NCBI GenBank assembly: GCA_965216695.1
Contig: OZ244212.1
Coordinates: 310,001-374,000 of the forward strand
Direction of reading: 5' to 3'
From: G965216695 sp965216695
GTDB lineage: Bacteria > Pseudomonadota > Gammaproteobacteria > Pseudomonadales > Azotimanducaceae
DNA: 64,000 nt
Part shown: positions 27,162 to 35,563 of the stretch, one piece after another
Layout: every line of letters begins with the position of its first letter
How positions within the stretch are numbered: the stretch's first letter is position 1
Notes under the pieces: generated by a model
Databases searched by the model: none
Told to the model about the DNA's origin: nothing
Seen by the model: the letters and a program-made list of their open reading frames with translations, nothing else
Made by a program: the position numbers and the translations under genes

Positions 27162-27199
27162 AAAAAACCCAGCCCCGGATCCATTGATCCGAGGCTGGG
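27162..27199 (-). terminator. Rho-independent terminator after the TonB receptor
   Basis: On the minus strand a 14-bp stem (CCCAGCCTCGGATC against GATCCGGGGCTGGG, one mismatch/wobble, four-base loop; 27168-27199) is followed by six T (27167-27162). It lies 34 bases past the receptor stop and immediately before the oxygenase start, so it would separate most receptor transcription from the two downstream genes. Confidence 0.9.
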
Positions 27200-27232
27200 T
27201 GGTCTCCTTACGTCCTTCGGAGCCGGTTTGGC

Positions 27233-29878
27233 TTAGAAGGAGTGCTTGTAGGTCAGGAACGGAACCCGACCGGCAACGTCGTACAGCTCGAGAACGATGT
27301 CGTCGTCATAGCCTACTTCGTTGTCGAATGACGGGTCTTCGTCGGTGAGGTTGCGCACACCCATCGTCAGGTCACCACCCCACGGCATGTGCCATACGGC
27401 CGTAACGTCGTGGGTCGTGAACGACGGGTACTTGCTCGTCGCGGTCGCACCACCGGTCTCGTCGATCCAGCGCATGATGTAGTTCACGGTGAAGTCCGCG
27501 ATCTGCCAGCGCAGGCTTACGTTCAGCCGGTTGTCCGGGTGCTCCTCTTCGCCCTCGAGCTTCAGAGGATCTGCACCAGGCAGCGTGGTTTCCTCGTACT
27601 TGAGTACGTGCGACCACTCGGCATCCAGCGCCCAGGTGCCCCACTGATCGATCGGCAGGTCGTAATGTACCCGCATGTCCAGACCCTGCGTCTCGATCGA
27701 CGCAAAGTTACCAAACACGTTGATCAGGCCACATGCGGGCGGTCGACCACCACCTTCGCAGCGCGTGATCGGGCCAACGACGCCATTCACGGTAGCACCA
27801 CGGTTGATGATGATGCCGGACGGCAATGCAGACGGGTTATCAGCCTCGAGGTCTACCACCTCCTGCTCGAGCAGGCTGTTCACCGCGCCTTTGATCTCGA
27901 TGTCGAAGTAGTCGATGCTGAACGTGAGGCTGTCCATCACGTCAATGACCGCACCGAAGTTCCAAGACTCGGACGTTTCCGCTTCGAGGTTGGGGTTACC
28001 GCCGGTGAACGATTCCACCTGCAGCTGCGGGCATGCGGTATCCGCTATACCCTGCTGGCGGCAGCGCGTGAAGTCGCGGACGTTCTCGAACGATTGCGAC
28101 AGCTCCTGGTGCACGTCGGCCAAGTTCGGGGCCTTGAACCCTTCGCTCCAGCTGGCGCGCAGCACGAGTTGATCGATCGGCTGGAAGCGCAGGTAAACCT
28201 GCGGCGAAAACTCATCGCCGAAATCGTCGTAGTCATCGTACCGAACCGCGACACCACCTTCCATGTTATCCAGAATCGGTATCTGGATCTCACCGAACGC
28301 GGCCCAGCGGCTGCGGTCACCCGCCGCGCTGTTGCCTGCGGATCCGATGACGTTGCCGGCTTCGCGGAAGTTGTCGTACTGATCCTGATACTCGGTGCTT
28401 GCGCGCTCGAGACCAGCCGCCCAGCCGATGGCGCCGGCAGGCAGTTCAAATGCCATACCGTCTACGGTCAGACCAACAGACGTTTCTTCCGCTCGAATGT
28501 CACGCAGCAATGTAGCAGCAGACTGCTGAATAGCGCCGGCGTTGGTCGGATCGAGCGGATTGACGAAGTTATACGATCCATTGGCAACCAGGTCCTCGAT
28601 GATGCTGGAGATGACGTAGGTATCGCCCTCTTCCTGCGCATCGTACGAGTAGTGACGTGCGTACACGTCATAGTTCACGCGATCGTCGAAAATCGCGCCC
28701 TTGAAGCCGAGAATGTTGTCGACCTCTTTCGTCGCTACGCTGTCATCACGATTGCCGTGCCCAACGAAACGGTGGAACAGGAACAGGTCACGCTGTCCGG
28801 GCGTCCCAAGCGTCGGGTTCAGCGGCGCTTCATCGTCCACCAGGAAGAAGCCGACGGCCGGTGCATAGCGTCCAAACGTTTTGCTGTCGGTGAAGCGGTT
28901 TTCAAAGTACACGTTGTGGCCCGGCACCAGCTCGTAGCTTGCGGTCAGGAACGTGCTCTTGCGATCGATTCCACCGGTCTGCATCGAGATGTCGGCGTAG
29001 CCGAATCCGCACCCTTCCGTACCGGTAATGCCTTCCGGATCGGAGATCGGTACATACAGTGGTTCCGGGCACGCGCCGCCCGGGAACGCAGAACTGAAGT
29101 CCAGCTCGAACATCGTGTTACCGCCGGAGGACACGCCAATCGTGTCGACACCATGCCGCGGCAGGCCGCCGTTCGGATTCTGCGAGATTTCGACGCGGCT
29201 GTAGTCACGGTCGGCATCGAAGATGGGCTTGCGCTTCCACCACTCACCAGAGAACAGAACGTGGCCGCGGTCGCCGGCCATACCGATCGTGAAACTCAGT
29301 TGATCACGGTCCCCGCCTTTACGCGTTGGGCGTTCACCACCAATTTCGATTTCTGCGCCGGTCCAGTCATCCCGCATGATCACGTTGATCACGCCGCCGA
29401 TCGCGTCGGCACCGTAGATAGCCGACGCGCTGTCGGTCAGCATCTCGATGCGTTCAACCGCAGACAGCGGAATGGTGTTCAGGTCAACGGCCGAGGTACC
29501 CGTGAGCGGGTTGCCCGGTACGCGCCGACCGTTGATCAATACCGCAGTGCGGTCTTCGCCCAGACCGCGCAGACCTACGAGCGCAATCTGACCAAAGCTC
29601 GTACCGGAGCGATCCCTGAACGAGCCAAACGAGTTGTACGTGGTGGTACGCAGTACGTCAGCTACGTTGCCGAGGCCGGAAAGTTCAATTTCCTGACGGT
29701 CCAGAACCGTCACAGGTCGCGGTGCGTCGGATACTGCGGTCGGGATACGCGATCCCGTAACGATGACCTCCTCGATTGCTTCAGCACCCTCTTCCGCCAT
29801 AGCTGGCAGAGCGGCACCAATAGCCATCGAAGCCGTCACCGCGCTAATAGCGCTGGCTAATGGCTTTTTCTTGATCAT
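27233..29878 (-). CDS. TonB-dependent outer-membrane receptor
   Basis: An 881-aa receptor. Signal peptide with likely cleavage after ALPAMA (residue about 28), then a TonB-box region EEVIVTGSRIP, the plug domain (VLDRQEIELSG to YGADAIGGVINVIMRD), and a beta-barrel ending in the outer-membrane signal LTYKHSF with terminal Phe. The size and EEVIVTGSRIP-type start are typical of the receptors that are abundant in oligotrophic proteobacteria for peptides, oligosaccharides or other larger nutrients. The ligand is unknown. It is followed by a strong terminator, then the oxygenase and methyltransferase. Confidence 0.93.
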   Translation of the reverse strand: MIKKKPLASAISAVTASMAIGAALPAMAEEGAEAIEEVIVTGSRIPTAVSDAPRPVTVLDRQEIELSGLGNVADVLRTTTYNSFGSFRDRSGTSFGQIALVGLRGLGEDRTAVLINGRRVPGNPLTGTSAVDLNTIPLSAVERIEMLTDSASAIYGADAIGGVINVIMRDDWTGAEIEIGGERPTRKGGDRDQLSFTIGMAGDRGHVLFSGEWWKRKPIFDADRDYSRVEISQNPNGGLPRHGVDTIGVSSGGNTMFELDFSSAFPGGACPEPLYVPISDPEGITGTEGCGFGYADISMQTGGIDRKSTFLTASYELVPGHNVYFENRFTDSKTFGRYAPAVGFFLVDDEAPLNPTLGTPGQRDLFLFHRFVGHGNRDDSVATKEVDNILGFKGAIFDDRVNYDVYARHYSYDAQEEGDTYVISSIIEDLVANGSYNFVNPLDPTNAGAIQQSAATLLRDIRAEETSVGLTVDGMAFELPAGAIGWAAGLERASTEYQDQYDNFREAGNVIGSAGNSAAGDRSRWAAFGEIQIPILDNMEGGVAVRYDDYDDFGDEFSPQVYLRFQPIDQLVLRASWSEGFKAPNLADVHQELSQSFENVRDFTRCRQQGIADTACPQLQVESFTGGNPNLEAETSESWNFGAVIDVMDSLTFSIDYFDIEIKGAVNSLLEQEVVDLEADNPSALPSGIIINRGATVNGVVGPITRCEGGGRPPACGLINVFGNFASIETQGLDMRVHYDLPIDQWGTWALDAEWSHVLKYEETTLPGADPLKLEGEEEHPDNRLNVSLRWQIADFTVNYIMRWIDETGGATATSKYPSFTTHDVTAVWHMPWGGDLTMGVRNLTDEDPSFDNEVGYDDDIVLELYDVAGRVPFLTYKHSF

Positions 29879-30076
29879 TTACATCCCCAAGTAGATTTAT
29901 TTCGGAGGGCCAAACCGACCACTGGGCGCGTGCCGCGGGCGTCTCTCCAGTTAATGCCCCAGTCGAAATGCCACGCAACTACTGCTAGATGCCGCAAACC
30001 GAACGGTTGGCTGGACCCGATGGCGCGCGATGGTACACGAATCATTCATGATTTCATCACTTTTTTTTCATTGTTC

Positions 30077-30110
30077 GTCCATCGGATGGACATATAAGCA
30101 ATAATATTGC
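30077..30110. repeat. Two adjacent palindromes between the TonB receptor and an exported-protein gene
   Basis: GTCCATC-G-GATGGAC (30077-30091) and GCAATA-A-TATTGC (30098-30110) are both perfect. They lie just past the stop of the 184-aa exported protein and about 200 bases upstream of the TonB receptor start. Neither is followed by a T-run in the minus-strand sense, so they are poor terminators; an operator is possible. The rest of the 232-base gap shows nothing else clear. Confidence 0.4.
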
Positions 30111-30665
30111 CTATTTAATCCGTACGACCCCGATTCTGCGCCCTGTGTTAGACAATCGCAGCGTGTAACGCCCCCCGAAACTCCGGTATATGACCACCGG
30201 CGGGTCATTTCGGGTCCGCGAGCGATAGGTTCCGGACTGACGTTGCTGCCACACCTGGCCGTTGGCCAATCGGAAAACCGTCCGTCCCGACCAACCCGTG
30301 AACTCCCCGACAATGTGGGTTTCGATCTCCTGATCGCGGCGCTCGCGCTCCGTCGGCCAGTCGAGCATGCCCCGCTTCTCGCGACTCACCGGTGCTGCGT
30401 TTGCATCCGCGGGTGCAGGCGTGCGGGCGTTAGGCTGTGTTCTTTTGGGCAGCGCTCTGTTCTGCAACCACTCGACGAGCATCTCCCGTTCCGCCCGGGT
30501 GAGCTTGTCGACGCCCGTTGCTTCGCGTTCTCCCGCCGACATGTCATCGAATAGATCACGCGCGAGCCCAGGTACCGACAATGATGTCAACACGATTGCA
30601 AGGCACGTTGCGCCCGCACGACGCCGGCCGCACGCTAAAACATGGCTTCTCACGTAATCCTCCAT
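30111..30665 (-). CDS. Exported hypothetical protein with SH3-like C-terminus
   Basis: A 184-aa protein with a signal-like N-terminus (ATCLAIVLTSLSVPGLA), a charged Pro/Ala linker, and a C-terminal beta domain (GEFTGWSGRTVFRLANGQVWQQ ... IGVVRIK). This NGQVW pattern recurs in periplasmic gammaproteobacterial proteins of unknown function. The open frame extends to 30764, but ATG 30665 places the signal peptide correctly. It probably acts in the periplasm or outer membrane; its task is unknown. Confidence 0.65.
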   Translation of the reverse strand: MEDYVRSHVLACGRRRAGATCLAIVLTSLSVPGLARDLFDDMSAGEREATGVDKLTRAEREMLVEWLQNRALPKRTQPNARTPAPADANAAPVSREKRGMLDWPTERERRDQEIETHIVGEFTGWSGRTVFRLANGQVWQQRQSGTYRSRTRNDPPVVIYRSFGGRYTLRLSNTGRRIGVVRIK

Positions 30666-31087
30666 TACCGCAAGTCGTCGACTTTCGTGCACGTTTTCCC
30701 CCTGTTTTTGCTGGTCAAACGCGAATACGCGCAAAGAGCGTCTCGCGGGCTGACCAGATCCCAATCCGATCTTATACCTACAGTTCTGTCAGTAGAGGTT
30801 CGAAAACGAACCGCTGAAACAATTCGTCCATATCATCGGGCGCCCACGCCAGCAGCAGTACGCCCGTTTTCAACCCACCAATATACCGCGCCAACCCTAT
30901 CGCCCCTAGTTGCGAGACATACACCTAAAGACTTTTGCCTTGCACACGCACTTATATATGTAGCGTCTCTTAAGTACGAGCGCGTGCGCCACTAGCCTCG
31001 GCCAATGCCGCCTCCGCGGACGGTGCGTCTTTCTCCGAGCGCCCGGGTGGGAGTACACTCCGGCCGTCATCAAGAACGGACAGCAGG
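30666..31087. other. Divergent intergenic region before pyrB
   Basis: A 422-base gap between the exported-protein gene and pyrB. It contains a perfect palindrome GGTTCG-AAAA-CGAACC at 30797-30812 and an AT-rich TTATATATGTA patch at 30952-30962 that may be part of a promoter. I see no gene and no pyrimidine-type attenuator with a T-run. Confidence 0.45.
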
Positions 31088-32224
31088 TTGGACTTCACCG
31101 GCGCGCACATTTTATCCATCAGTCAATTTTCACGGGCCGATGTGGAACGGGTTTTCACGGTCGCCGATCGGATGCGCCCGTTCGCCCATCGCGAACAGGT
31201 CACCCGCGTCCTCGAGGGAGCGATTCTCTCCAACATGTTTTTCGAGCCGAGCACACGCACCCGTATCTCCTTCGGATCTGCGTTCAACCTTTTGGGCGGT
31301 GAGGTTCGTGAAACCACCGAACTACGCGCGTCCTCACTGGCGAAGGGCGAGTCCCTTGCTGACACGGCGCGCGTGCTGTCCGGATACAGCGACATCATCG
31401 TGATGCGTCATCCCCAATCAGGCTCGGTCGCCGACTTCGCGGCCGCCAGCCGCGTTCCGGTCATTAACGGTGGCGACGGCGCCAACGAGCACCCGAGCCA
31501 GGCATTGCTGGACCTCTACACGATACAGAGCGAGATCTCAGCGAAGCACAAATCGATCGACGGATTGCGCATTGCCCTGGTCGGTGACCTCAAGTACGGG
31601 CGCGCCGTGCATTCGCTATGCAAGATCCTGGGGCTGTTCGACAACGTCGATTTCCATATGGTGTCGCCGGACGAACTGCGCGCCCCGCCGGAAATTCTCG
31701 ATGAGCTTAGAGACCGCGGACACGCGGTGACCGAACACGCCAAACTGGCCGAGGGTATTCACCACGTAGACATCCTCTACGTCACCCGAACCCAGGAAGA
31801 ACGCTTCGCGTCGCAGAGGGAAGCGGATCGGTACCGGGGGCTTTTCCGGGTCAACGAGTCAATTTACACGCAGCACTGCGAACCGAACACGGTGATCATG
31901 CACCCGCTCCCGCGCGATTCCCGCGCGGAAGCCCAGGAACTCGACGACGATCTGATCTCCCACCCAAACCTTGCCGTGTTTCGCCAGACCGACAACGGCG
32001 TGCTTATCCGAATGGCGCTGTTTGCGCTGGTGCTGGATGTGGCCCACCTCGTGGATGACTACGCACGCCCCGCGCCCTGGTTCACCGCGAAGCGTATTCC
32101 CGATACCGGGGCCCTTAATGCCCCCCTCAATGCCCCGGACGGTGACGCACTCGCCAGCGCGTCAGATCAAAGCTGCGATTCGAGTTCCGGCAGGGCCTTG
32201 AACAAGTCCGCGACCAGGCCGTAG
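31088..32224 (+). CDS. pyrB: Aspartate carbamoyltransferase, catalytic chain
   Basis: A 378-aa enzyme of pyrimidine synthesis that joins carbamoyl phosphate and aspartate. Carbamoyl-phosphate loop FFEPSTRTRISF (residues 51-62), SLAKGES (83-89), GDGANEHPSQALLDLY (129-144) and the aspartate-side HPLPRDSR (272-279) are all present. The start is TTG 31088. The core ends near residue 325; the last 50 residues are an unusual polar tail that overlaps the 3' end of etfA on the other strand by 58 bases. No regulatory pyrI is adjacent. Confidence 0.93.
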   Translation: MDFTGAHILSISQFSRADVERVFTVADRMRPFAHREQVTRVLEGAILSNMFFEPSTRTRISFGSAFNLLGGEVRETTELRASSLAKGESLADTARVLSGYSDIIVMRHPQSGSVADFAAASRVPVINGGDGANEHPSQALLDLYTIQSEISAKHKSIDGLRIALVGDLKYGRAVHSLCKILGLFDNVDFHMVSPDELRAPPEILDELRDRGHAVTEHAKLAEGIHHVDILYVTRTQEERFASQREADRYRGLFRVNESIYTQHCEPNTVIMHPLPRDSRAEAQELDDDLISHPNLAVFRQTDNGVLIRMALFALVLDVAHLVDDYARPAPWFTAKRIPDTGALNAPLNAPDGDALASASDQSCDSSSGRALNKSATRP

Positions 32225-33096
32225 TCGGCTACCTGAAAAATCGGCGCGTCCTCGTCCTTGTTGATCGCGACGATCACTTTACTGTCCTTCATACCGGCAA
32301 GATGCTGAATCGCACCGGAAATACCGACAGCAATATAGAGATCTGGTGCCACGATCTTACCCGTCTGGCCGACTTGCATGTCGTTCGGCACAAAACCCGC
32401 GTCTACCGCGGCGCGTGATGCGCCGATGGCCGCGCCGAGCTTATCAGCAATGCCGTCCAGCAGCGCAAAGTTCTCGCCGCTGCCCATGCCTCGGCCTCCG
32501 GAGATAATGATCCCCGCCGACGTCAGCTCTGGGCGTTCCGATTGCGCAAGCTCCTCACCGACGAACTCGGACAGACCTGCGTCATGGACGGACGCAACAG
32601 CCTCAACAGACGCTGAGCCCCCCTCGGCGGCGACGGCATCGTAGGCGGTGCCGCGAACCGACACGACCTTGATCGCGTCGTTGGACTTTACGGTAGCGAT
32701 TCCATTACCCGCATAGACTGGACGTTTGAACGTGTCATCCGACTCGACGCTGACAATGTCCGAAATCTGTGCGACATCCAAGAGCGCCGCCGCGCGTGGC
32801 AGAAAATTCTTACCCGTGGTGGTGTGCGCGGTGACGATATGCGTGTAATTCGCGCCGAGCTCCGCGACCAGCGCCGCCAGGTTTTCCGCCAGGTGGTGTT
32901 CGTACGGCGGGGCGTCTGCGCACAACACCTTGTTCACGCCCGGATAGGCGCTGGCGCTCTCGGCCACAGCGCTACAATTATGCCCGGCCACAAGGACGTC
33001 GATATCACCGCCAATGGCCTGCGCTGCCGCCAACGCTACTCCGGTCGCGGCCTTGAGCTCCGAATTGTCGTGTTCAGCTATTACCAGAGTACTCAT
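32167..33096 (-). CDS. etfA: Electron transfer flavoprotein alpha subunit
   Basis: A 309-aa FixB/EtfA protein that carries FAD and passes electrons from acyl-CoA and related dehydrogenases to ETF-quinone oxidoreductase. The C-terminal FAD domain is clear: SGGRGMGSGENFALLDGIADKLGAAIGASRAAVDAGF, VGQTGKIVAPDLYIAVGISGAIQHLAGM and AINKDEDAPIFQVADYG. The ATG overlaps the etfB stop as ATGA, so the subunits are translationally coupled. Its 3' end overlaps the pyrB tail. Confidence 0.96.
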   Translation of the reverse strand: MSTLVIAEHDNSELKAATGVALAAAQAIGGDIDVLVAGHNCSAVAESASAYPGVNKVLCADAPPYEHHLAENLAALVAELGANYTHIVTAHTTTGKNFLPRAAALLDVAQISDIVSVESDDTFKRPVYAGNGIATVKSNDAIKVVSVRGTAYDAVAAEGGSASVEAVASVHDAGLSEFVGEELAQSERPELTSAGIIISGGRGMGSGENFALLDGIADKLGAAIGASRAAVDAGFVPNDMQVGQTGKIVAPDLYIAVGISGAIQHLAGMKDSKVIVAINKDEDAPIFQVADYGLVADLFKALPELESQL

Positions 33097-33845
33097 GAGA
33101 TCACCTTTGCTTCATTGCGCAGCTTGTTCACCAGTTCTTCGACGCTCTCGACGATAATGCCGGCCGCGCGTTCCGGAGGAGGTTCTACGGACAAAACCTC
33201 CGTTGTCGGTGCGAGCGACACGCCGAGCTCCTCGGGGCTTACCACGTCCATCGGCTTTTTCTTGGCCTTCATGATGTTCGGCAACGACGCATAGCGAGGT
33301 TCGTTCAAACGCAGGTCCGTCGTGACTACCGCGGGCAAGTTGACCTTTATCGTCTGCAAGCCCCCGTCGACCTCTCGCGTTACTACGAGGGCGCCCTCGG
33401 CAACCTCGACCTTGGACGCAAACGTTGCTTGCGACATGCCCGCCAGTGCCGCAAACATCTGACCCGTCTGACCGTTGTCGCCGTCAATGCTCTGCTTGCC
33501 GAAAATCACGACGTCAGCGCCCTCCTTTTCCTGCAGCGCCGCCAGCGCTTTTGCGATGCCGAGCGGCTGGGCGTCCTCGTCCGTTTCAATCAGAACAGCC
33601 CTGTCTGCGCCAAGCGCCAGGCACGTACGCAGCTGTTCCTGCGACGCGGTCGTACCGACGCTCACGGCAATGACTTCGGTTGCAGATCCGGCTTCTTTTA
33701 GTCGAACCGCTTCTTCGATGGCTATCTCGCAAAATGGGTTGACCGCCATCTTCACGTTGTTCAGGTCGATTCCGGAGTTATCCGGCTTGACGCGTACTTT
33801 CACGTTCGCATCGACAACGCGTTTCACTGGAACTAGAACTTTCAT
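33093..33845 (-). CDS. etfB: Electron transfer flavoprotein beta subunit
   Basis: A 250-aa FixA/EtfB protein, the AMP-binding partner of EtfA. It begins MKVLVPVKRVVDANVKVRVKPD and has the signature VTTDLRLNEPRYASLPNIMKAKKK, the ETF-beta pattern including the recognition-loop Leu. Start ATG 33845 has GAGG nearby. First gene of the etfBA pair. Confidence 0.96.
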   Translation of the reverse strand: MKVLVPVKRVVDANVKVRVKPDNSGIDLNNVKMAVNPFCEIAIEEAVRLKEAGSATEVIAVSVGTTASQEQLRTCLALGADRAVLIETDEDAQPLGIAKALAALQEKEGADVVIFGKQSIDGDNGQTGQMFAALAGMSQATFASKVEVAEGALVVTREVDGGLQTIKVNLPAVVTTDLRLNEPRYASLPNIMKAKKKPMDVVSPEELGVSLAPTTEVLSVEPPPERAAGIIVESVEELVNKLRNEAKVIS

Positions 33846-33907
33846 TGTTGCCTCGATTACATGTTGCGTTCAGGTGGCGCCACCGCGCTCTGCGGCCGTA
33901 TCACGAC

Positions 33908-33929
33908 AGCGGGCCGCATGCGGCCCGCT
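33908..33929. repeat. Perfect 22-bp palindrome upstream of etfB
   Basis: AGCGGGCCGCA is followed directly by its exact reverse complement. It lies 63 bases before the etfB start and 146 bases before the CmcI-like gene. There is no T-run on either side, so it is not a standard terminator. It could be an operator, a transcript hairpin, or a repetitive extragenic element. Confidence 0.6.
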
Positions 33930-34074
33930 ATACTTCCGAATCCATTTGCAGGAAGGCCCGGATTCTCCCCCGGGCATCCCCGGCAGGTCAAGGCAGTCGC
34001 CTCGACAACACAGATCGCAACTCTATCGCGACACAGATCGCTTACCATCAGACCAGGCCGAGCGCGGAGCAACG

Positions 34075-34734
34075 ATGAACAAGGAACTTCCACCCGAGGA
34101 CAGCTCGGAGGCCGCGGAGATATTTCGCCAGGCCAACATTCTGTACTTTCGCAGCAACGTCTACGAGCAGACCACATGGATGGGCCGCCCGGCGCTGAAG
34201 TGTCCGATGGATATGTGGGTGTATCAGGAACTCATGCACGGGCTCGAAACGGACCTGGTAATTGAGACCGGCACCTTCGCTGGTGGATCGGCGCTGTATT
34301 TTGCGCATGTGTTCGACGCGCTCGGCTACGGCAGCGTCGTCAGTATCGACATCCGGCTGCAGGCCGATCTGCCGCAACATCCGCGGATTCGCTATATCGA
34401 AGGTTCGTCGATCTCCGAGTCCGTCATTCAGGAAGTTACCGTGGTCGCCGCTAGAGCCAAGTCCACGCTCGTGGTGCTCGACTCTGACCACAAGGCACCG
34501 CACAAGCTCCGGGAACTGATGGCTTATTCCGACTTCGTGACGCCCGGGAGCTACATCATTGCCGAGGATAGCGGTTTTGACCACTACCCTTCGTGGCCCG
34601 AGTTTGGCTCGGGCCCGGCGGCCGCGGTGAAGGCCTTCCTCGCACGCGATAACCGCTTCGAAGCGGATCGCACGCGCGAACAGCACCGGATCACGTTTGC
34701 GCCCGCGGCGTTTCTGAAACGCCACCACACGTAA
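34075..34734 (+). CDS. CmcI/cephalosporin-hydroxylase-like methyltransferase
   Basis: A 219-aa protein matching the CmcI family, SAM-binding Rossmann proteins that include cephalosporin-locus CmcI and glycan O-methyltransferases. Visible are LVIETGTFAGGSALYFAHV (SAM loop), VVSIDIR, the acidic LVVLDSDHKAPHKLREL segment, and YIIAEDSGFDHYP. ATG 34075 has GGAG just upstream; the longer open frame beginning at 33475 is non-coding shadow. It converges with the hydroxylase-like gene 10 bases away. Sugar O-methylation is plausible but unproven. Confidence 0.78.
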   Translation: MNKELPPEDSSEAAEIFRQANILYFRSNVYEQTTWMGRPALKCPMDMWVYQELMHGLETDLVIETGTFAGGSALYFAHVFDALGYGSVVSIDIRLQADLPQHPRIRYIEGSSISESVIQEVTVVAARAKSTLVVLDSDHKAPHKLRELMAYSDFVTPGSYIIAEDSGFDHYPSWPEFGSGPAAAVKAFLARDNRFEADRTREQHRITFAPAAFLKRHHT

Positions 34735-34744
34735 CCGATACGCT

Positions 34745-35548
34745 TCAGGGATCAGCGTTTGCGAGCATAGCCGCGATGGCCGACGCGTCCCACGAGGCAC
34801 CCTCGCGACGACCGGGGGTTCCCTCCGCATTCAACGCATCGGCCATCGCCTCCATGCTCAGTCCCCGTGTCTTCCACTCGCGAAGCCGCGCAAGCATCGC
34901 TCCGTCGCCCGGATAGGACGCGCCGCCGCGCTCACCCGACATGATCGCCCGCAGATGTTCAACGTGGCGCTCGCCGGCAAGATACTCCGATCCGTCAATC
35001 AACGTCGCAAGCGCATCGGTAAACGCGACGTCGCAGATCAGGTGTGTTCGATACTCAGCGCCGTTCACAAAACCGTGCCGCGATTGATTGTCGAAGCTCC
35101 ACGCGTACCCGGCTTCGAAATGCTGGGACCGACCATCGGCAACCATATACGCGCCGTCATTGGTCGTCACCGGCACGTGAATTCGGTACTTGTCGACCCA
35201 GGCATCCATGCGGTCCCTGTGCACCAGCGTAACGCCGTTGGGGCGCATCCGGAACAGGAACGCATAAACAACCCGTCCGAACGGCCCGAACTTGGATATC
35301 AGCGCACGCGCACACGGCAGTACACTCAGCAGCTCGCTGTCTCGCACGCGGTCTGCATGGTAGTCGGTTGCGTCCCCCGCCCGCCCGCCGCGCAGCAGCA
35401 CCGTACCCACGGAACAGTGCACGTCACCCCAGTACGAACTCATCCACAGCTCGGCGGGTAGTGCTGCAACCTCCTGCTGCAGCGCGTCGAGATCAAGCCC
35501 GATATCGAACTTCAGGAAGGATCTCTTTGCGTAACTTTCGGGAATCAC
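34745..35548 (-). CDS. Aspartyl/asparaginyl beta-hydroxylase-like oxygenase
   Basis: A 267-aa protein with the Asp_Arg_Hydrox cupin motif: VHRDRMD, YRIHVPVTTN, YMVADGRSQHFEAGYAWSFDNQSRHGFVN, then RTHLICDVAF. The His pair and Arg fit iron and 2-oxoglutarate binding, though the first motif HRDRMD lacks the usual spacing of a strict HxD and deserves checking. The C-terminal 65 residues look like an added domain. The start is GTG 35548. It is followed closely upstream by the DUF1285 gene on the same strand (15-base gap). Confidence 0.75.
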   Translation of the reverse strand: MIPESYAKRSFLKFDIGLDLDALQQEVAALPAELWMSSYWGDVHCSVGTVLLRGGRAGDATDYHADRVRDSELLSVLPCARALISKFGPFGRVVYAFLFRMRPNGVTLVHRDRMDAWVDKYRIHVPVTTNDGAYMVADGRSQHFEAGYAWSFDNQSRHGFVNGAEYRTHLICDVAFTDALATLIDGSEYLAGERHVEHLRAIMSGERGGASYPGDGAMLARLREWKTRGLSMEAMADALNAEGTPGRREGASWDASAIAAMLANADP

Positions 35549-35563
35549 GAGTCGCCCAGACGG

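Noticed and set aside
27389..29860. Open frame of 823 codons antisense to the TonB receptor
   Set aside because: The opposite strand encodes a full TonB receptor with signal peptide, plug and terminal Phe; the antisense frame shows no family motif and is expected from third-position GC bias.
30060..30110. Hairpins plus T-run taken as a terminator for the 184-aa exported protein
   Set aside because: In the direction of that gene the hairpins are followed by A, not T.
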